Shown: positions 59,002-64,000 of the stretch, piece after piece
How positions within the stretch are numbered: position 1 is the stretch's first letter
Layout: every line of letters begins with the position of its first letter
Assembly (NCBI GenBank): GCA_030765065.1
Contig: CM060975.1
Location: forward strand, 103,994,094 to 104,058,093
From: Deroplatys truncata
Lineage: Eukaryota; Arthropoda; Insecta; Mantodea; Mantidae
Reading direction: 5' to 3'
DNA: 64,000 bases
The notes under the pieces: model-generated
Databases searched by the model: none
Told to the model about the DNA's origin: nothing
Seen by the model: the letters and a program-made list of their open reading frames with translations, nothing else
Made by a program: the position numbers and the translations under genes

Positions 59002-59711
59002 AAAAAATCTGATGTGTTACACTCACATGACTTTCGCTACTCTTGTACAAACTATTTTTACAAACGCTTATTCTCCATATGCTTCATGTTAATCGAGATA
59101 TCGAGATGTCAATCTTATTGCTAGTTTTATTGTAGATGCAAAGGGAATATGGTAGGTTTCAAGCGATAGTCAAATATTTTAAGCACTGGTTGCTATGTGG
59201 CGCATTCCATTCTCTTTGCATGTCCAGGACATACAAAAAATGAATAACAAATTTGAGAAAAAGTATAAGTATTGGAAAATTTAAGGGAATAACAAGCAAT
59301 ATCTCGAAAACGGTTCACTCAACAACAAAACTGTATATGACATAAATTGTGTATTTTAACGCGATCTACATTTTGTGTGTAGTAAAATTTTGTCTATCTC
59401 TTATGGTTTACCAGTTATGCAAAAGTCGTTCACAATGAACAATACTTTTTGAGACATTCCCAGAAAATTCGAGATATACATTTCATTTCTCATGTCAATA
59501 TCTTAAACATGTGATATTTTAATCAAAATCGTTAGAGCCATTTTTGAGAAAATTAAAATTTTCGAAAAATGTTCCATATAAAGGGTAGTCTGGGGTGGGG
59601 GAATTTTCTTGAAAACCTTCGTGTCGCATCTCTGGACGATACCAAACCTAAATACTAAGTTTGGTGTTTATCCGACTGTTCGTTTCTGAGTTATGCTGTT
59701 CACAGACACAA

Positions 59712-59747
<36 letters not shown>

Positions 59748-59891
59748 ACACACACACGGACATGTTTCCAAAAATGCTTTTTTTGGATTCAGGTGGTCTC
59801 AAAACATGTATTTCCGGCGAAATCTCGGTATCGAATTTTAGGGTCGAATACAATACTTCCCCTACTTACTATACGTAGTAGAGAAAGTAAA
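59002..59891 (-). mobile_element. RC1 copy, full length, young
   Basis: About 890 bp. Right end AAAAAATCTGATGTGTTACA at 59002, (CA)n at about 59714-59757, left end TACGTAGTAGAGAAAGTAA at 59891. Very close to the copies at 16172 and 17393, implying recent spread. Confidence 0.93.
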
Positions 59892-60716
59892 AATTAAATG
59901 AAACACTTTGGCTTCTTCTTTTGTTAAAATGTAGTCATGAAATAAATTAGGGAAGTCCTTGAGAGTATTCCTAAAATGTTTCTTGAATAAAAACTTACCT
60001 TGTGTGAAATGGTATTTGAATACTTTTCTACGCTCATTAGTAAAATTGTCAAAACATTACTTCTTATTTTGTGTAAAAACCTGAAGTGATAGAAAAAACG
60101 GAAGTTATTTCTGGAATCAGCATAAAAATTTGATACAAGAACACCTACTTTTAAGAAATCATCTGACAAAAATTTGAAAATGCAGACTAGTGTTATTAGC
60201 GTCTTCAGTTGTGCCTAAATAACATTTGTATCAAGAGTATATATTGAAAGAGAATATATCGCTCTATTGTACAAAGCTGCCCCTCTGGAATATATTTTTC
60301 CTTGTGTGTTTACTCTATTATGAAAGCAAAGCGACAATATAATATGTGGTTGCACTACCACCTTCACTTTCCTTCCGCAGCTCCACTTCTGCATTTGGAT
60401 AGCACCGCGTATTATAATTTGTTTTCAATAGTGTTAAGTGTTACTGCGCATGCTCTCTTTACCCTATTGACCTTCATGTTCGATGTCTATCTGTAACCGA
60501 CATGTCATAGCGGGGCATCTCCATGCAACATTGGCATGTGTATATCGCCCATACACTGTTTTCTTTCTTCTGAGTATCAATGTCTTTGTTGTAGATTCGT
60601 TAGTGAAGCTGTGCGTTTTGAAGCTTATATTAATATAATTAAATGGGGCATGTTCTGGGGAGTTTAATACGTACATATAACTTTAAGACGTCATTCTTTT
60701 AATAAAACATTCATTA
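59892..60716. other. Unassigned DNA
   Basis: No feature recognised. Frames here are short and without domains. Confidence 0.4.
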
Positions 60717-61285
60717 TTAAATTTGATGTTGCACTCACATGACTCTCTCTACTCTTGTACAAACTATTTATACAAACGCTTTTTCTCCATCTACTTCATA
60801 TTAATCAAGATAAACATTTGCAGAAATTTCAGAAATCTTATTGGGAATGCTCCACATAGCAATCAGCTCTTAAAAGATTTGACTATCGCTTAAAGCACAC
60901 CATATTCCCTTTGGACCTACAAGAAAATTAGCAATAAAACAGTTTCTGCAAATGTTTATCTCGGTTAATATGAAGTAGATTGAGAATAAGCGTTTGTAAA
61001 AATAGTTTGTTCAAGAATAAAGAAACTCATGCTAGTGCAACACACCAGATATCTTATTCATGCAAAGAGAACAGAATTTCAAAGCCATCATAGCGACCGG
61101 ATTTGAAAAGATTTGACTATCGCTTTAGCTTATGTGTTCTTCTTATACCTACATCGAAATCAGTAAATGAATAATGAAGCTTTATCTGTATTAGCAGAAG
61201 TAGATAGAAGAATAAGCTTTTGTAAGGGCAGTTTATAGAATATTGAGTAAAGAAAGTCATGCAAGCGCAACAAATCAATTTGAAA
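60717..61285. mobile_element. Cluster of three RC1 right-end fragments
   Basis: 60717-60843 is a reverse-strand right end. 60844-61052 is a plus-strand right part ending CAAGAATAAAGAAACTCATG and a diverged tail. 61053-61285 is another plus-strand right part ending TGAGTAAAGAAAGTCATGCA. The first two form an inverted pair of right ends. No left ends are present. Confidence 0.78.
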
Positions 61286-61479
61286 TAGGCGGCTGGTTTT
61301 AAAACTAAGTACAGGTAACTTTTTAAAAAAACTGCACTGCATTCATTTTCAAATACTTTATCATCATTCTTTACCTTACACCGTTTCTCCATCATCGTCG
61401 TTGAAATGTTTTCCACCAAGGAACACATCAAAATCACCGAGTGCCAAATTCGGACTTGTGAAAGAAGCGCAGACTTGGC

Positions 61480-61590
61480 CTTCATCACAGGCGGCATCAT
61501 TCTTTGACGAAGGCATACAAAAACTGATTTCCAGTTATGACTAGTGCCCGAATAACAGCGATGACTATGTGGAGTAATAGGTAAGGTGTA
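61480..61590 (+). pseudogene. Transposase C-terminal fragment (mariner/Tc1-like)
   Basis: Reads FFDEGIQKLISSYD then, after a stop, CPNNSDDYVE at about 61497-61560. This fits the C-terminus of mariner-type transposases (F..GI.KL..RYDKCL...GDYVE). The preceding bases can be read as QTWPSSQAAS. The long minus-strand frame 61117-61713 is antisense to this and to RC1. Short match, so moderate confidence. Confidence 0.5.
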
Positions 61591-61857
61591 GGATAATGAA
61601 TAATGATGAAGTAATAACTCTGTTATTTTTTTAAAAATTATCGGTACTTTAAAACCACACCTCCAAAAACAACCCATCCCAAGGACATGTCTGAGCGTTC
61701 TAGCTTGTAACATAGTTGTTTCTTCACCGCTTTATAAAAGGGTTTTCCATGCGAAGTTTCAGAACTGAAGTATGCGGGTTCGATCTCGGTCCTGGAGATA
61801 ATTAATGCCCCCAACTATTCTACTGTGTGTATAGCCTACGGAATGGACAGTGCATCA
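61591..61857. other. Unassigned DNA with a box B-like motif
   Basis: GCGGGTTCGATCTCGG at about 61767 resembles a tRNA box B, but no box A or SINE body was found. Confidence 0.35.
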
Positions 61858-62118
61858 CCACTGCACTCCTTTTATTGTTTCATTTGTATAGCCCCCTTTA
61901 ACTTCTCTGGTCATGTGAGGGCTTTTGACTTTAGAAACAATTAACCCGTTGACTGTAGGTTTTTTTATTACTAGGAAACACATTCACTCCCAAATTCATA
62001 CTTTCAGACTCTTCAGAGAGTATAGAATGCTTCTAATTAAAGTAAAAATTCCCCAACCCAGGCTGAAATCGAACTCAAGAGCCGTAACGCGACCACTCGA
62101 CTACAGAGGCAGTCAACA
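61858..62118 (-). repeat. SINE-F copy (tRNA-derived)
   Basis: The reverse strand has box A TCTGTAGTCGAGTGGTCGCG and box B GAGTTCGATTTCAG at 62065-62112. The body (CACATTCACTCCCAAATTCA, TTTCAGACTCTTCAGAGAGT) aligns with 26635-26925. Confidence 0.75.
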
Positions 62119-62324
62119 CATTGATAGTTCTGTACTTGTGACAAAAAATGTTCGCGAGTTCTTTGAATACACGAGGATAAACCTGTTTTGAATAAAGAAA
62201 TAATTTATGTCATAGAAGAACTCTGCGAGCAATAACCAACGAGAGACAACTAAGAAAACTTATGGTTGATATGCAGAGTAAGGTAAGGGGAACCTGAGCT
62301 TATATATTCGTCTTCTTCTTCTTT

Positions 62325-62650
62325 AGCAGATTATCCGCTCGTTGTAGGACTGGACTTAAAAGCCAATACCTTGGGTCAGTAGCCTGTCAGGAACAAGCAA
62401 ACTCTGGATCATAGCATATTCAGGTTGTTGATCATGCCTGGTATGGCCGTGGAGAAGCAGGAAATGAAATGTAGTGATGAAAGGGATTATAGGAAAATTC
62501 GCGGATCAAATTATCCAACCCAGCATTCACCTAGCAACCGAGGAAAATACCTTCGGTCAGGATGGTGGGCCCCGGGACTTTGAATCCGGGTCCTCCAAAA
62601 TGGATACCACAGACACTGCTGCTGACCCGCTCGGTGAGCTTAGATATTCA
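62325..62650 (-). repeat. SINE-C copy (tRNA-derived)
   Basis: The reverse strand has box B-like GGATTCAAAGTCCC at 62575-62590. The body shares GGGTCAGTAGCCTGTC, CTCTGGATCATAGCATATTC and GCAGGAAATGAAATGTAGTG-like sequence with 47050-47365. The box A region is decayed. Confidence 0.68.
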
Positions 62651-62693
62651 AGAAATGTAACTCCTTAAACATCACGGAATAATTGAACCTAAG

Positions 62694-62969
62694 CTATTAG
62701 ACCAAGTTATATTAACTGGACTACGTGTTGGACATACTTCTATAACGCACAAACATCTCCTCAACCGTGACCTTCCTCCTGTGTGCGATCTCTGTAGATC
62801 CAACCTCACAGTTCATATCTCGTTAGTGTCTACCGTCACTATGTACAACACAGAGAAAGATGTGAAACCCCCCAACAGCCTGCCAGACACCCTACATTCA
62901 GCACAACAAACAACTTTAAACTTTATGAAAGCGACAAAATTATATAACAATGTCAGCACACCTACCTAG
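62694..62969 (+). pseudogene. LINE C-terminal fragment (after RNase H)
   Basis: A continuous open stretch reads LLDQVILTGLRVGHTSITHK, then HLLNRDLPPVCDLCRSNLTV, and ends TTLNFMKATKLYNNVSTPT before a stop. The order RLR.GHT..TH..LL....P..C..C...LTV.H is the conserved region between the RNase H domain and the C-terminus of I/Jockey-type non-LTR retrotransposons. Here the H/C knuckle is partly lost. The reverse transcriptase and endonuclease parts are absent. A 5'-truncated, dead copy. Confidence 0.75.
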
Positions 62970-63341
62970 AGAATTTAATGTTGTATGTACTATTACTGTT
63001 TATTTATTAACACTTCCCTCAATTAAGGGCTGTCATATAGACAAAGTATACCTATACAATTAATAAATTTAAATTGACAATGACGAAGTTAACATATCAA
63101 AATAATGAAAATCAACTTAAAATACAAATATAAATGAATTTAAATCGGAACAGAAAAGTGGTATAAAACAATCCTATTATGCAGTTAAAATAACTAAATA
63201 TGTAATAATTTAATAATTTCAATTATTTTTAAAGTGGTGTATCAATATTATATTGAATGCAAATGATTTCTGAGGATGAGAATTGATCCTCTAATAGCCA
63301 TGATTGCTATTTCATAAAGTAGGCGTTTATCAAGGCCGTAC
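62970..63341. other. AT-rich DNA, possibly 3' UTR of the flanking LINE
   Basis: No coding. It follows the stop of the minus-strand LINE below and could hold its 3' untranslated region. No poly(A) or terminal repeat was identified with certainty. Confidence 0.35.
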
Positions 63342-64000
63342 TCACCAAAACTTGTGTGGATTTTTAGTCATTGTCCCTCTAGCTCCTATCATCAATCCTG
63401 TGACTGAGATTTTATTTAAATTGTATTTATCCTTGTAATAGGAGATAGTGAGTTCATAAATAGCCTTTTTTTCTGCGTCTACTTCTTCGGGCTGTTGACA
63501 GTGGAATTCAAAGCGCACAGTAGGATCAATGATTAATCCGCTACTGTCAGATGATGTCTTGCAGGCGATGAAGTCGATGCGGCTGCTGCTACCACTGTTG
63601 GATAATCCATATACCTCCTCGTGGACCTGAAAACCGCTTTCCTCCATACCTGCTGCAATCACGCTTCTTATTTTGTGATGTCTGCTGTTTCGCAGACCTT
63701 CTCCGTATGGACAAGCACCTAGAACGTGTGTAAGGGTTTCGTGCTCTCTGCCACAACGGCGGCAGAGGGTATTGTTCTGGGACCTCCCTGGTAAGAAGCG
63801 TACAGCAGTAACTCCAGCAGTCGTTTTGATGGCATCGCTCCATTCTGAGCAAGAAAGTCCGCGATGATCTCGGATCCATTTATTAGTAGGTGTATAATCA
63901 CTGAACATTTTAACTCCTCTTCGTTTGTGCGGTAATTCGCTCCCAAGTTGAAATTATTTTTCTCTCGGACGTCGTTTTACTTTCCTTGCATCTGGGAGAA
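63342..64000 (-). pseudogene. R2/RLE-type non-LTR retrotransposon C-terminus, cut by window edge
   Basis: The 188-codon frame (63342-63908) holds, in order, IRDHRGLSCSEWSDAIKTTA, then the zinc knuckle CRRCGREHETLTHVLGAC (C-x2-C-x8-H-x4-C). A restriction-like-endonuclease-type stretch follows, with SSRIDFIACK and GLIIDPTVRFEF, then YELTISYYKDKYNL and ISVTGLMIGARGT. This is the usual end of RLE-class LINEs (R2-like), which cleave target DNA and prime reverse transcription there. The frame does not run cleanly to the right edge: upstream sequence continues in other frames. The reverse transcriptase, if present, lies beyond 64000. It may be 5'-truncated. Confidence 0.8.

Noticed and set aside
61117-61713. 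198-codon minus-strand frame as a membrane protein gene
   Set aside because: One half is antisense to a transposase C-terminus and the other half is RC1 sequence. The hydrophobic stretches come from AT-rich repeat DNA.

Overview
This window looks like repeat-dense, gene-poor nuclear DNA from an arthropod, most likely an insect with a large genome. The reasons are the AT-rich composition, mariner/Tc1 transposases of the insect type, tRNA-derived SINEs, non-LTR retrotransposon remnants, and the lack of any bacterial gene organisation. The species cannot be named from sequence alone. A polyneopteran (cockroach, termite, stick insect or relative) is a guess. No complete host gene was found. Two short open stretches preceded by splice-acceptor-like sequence (28641-28865 minus, 30818-31173 plus) are the only candidate host exons, and both are weak.

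The dominant component is one dispersed family of about 0.87 kb, called RC1 here. About 25 whole or partial copies lie in both orientations and together cover roughly a quarter of the window. RC1 has a 12-base subterminal inverted repeat (ACTTTCTCTACT near the left end, AGTAGAGAAAGT near the right end). A hairpin sits at the left end, a second short stem-loop lies just inside the right end, and a (TG)n tract lies about 120-150 bases from the left end. RC1 lies in T-runs and shows no obvious target-site duplication. This is the architecture of Helentron-associated non-autonomous elements (HINE/DINE-1 type rolling-circle elements). Copies nest inside each other, including a three-level nest at 8913-11185.

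Layout: 1-3.1 kb holds RC1 pieces, a foldback element, a SINE and a broken mariner. 4.9-18.7 kb is mostly RC1 with one SINE and a LINE remnant split by an RC1 copy. 18.7-22.4 kb holds a deleted Tc1/mariner derivative, SINEs (one pair as a palindrome) and an old unnamed repeat. 22.6-25.9 kb is a 55/56-bp satellite of about 60 monomers with higher-order structure. 26-35 kb holds SINEs, a second mariner, candidate exons and two of three copies of a solo-LTR-like repeat. 35-56 kb alternates AT-rich unassigned DNA with RC1, SINEs and the third LTR-like copy. 56-64 kb holds a remnant of a widespread arthropod repetitive protein family, more RC1, SINEs and two LINE C-terminal fragments, one running off the right edge.

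The elements do not form a pathway. The genes present are remains of selfish elements, and the main story is the order in which they inserted into one another.
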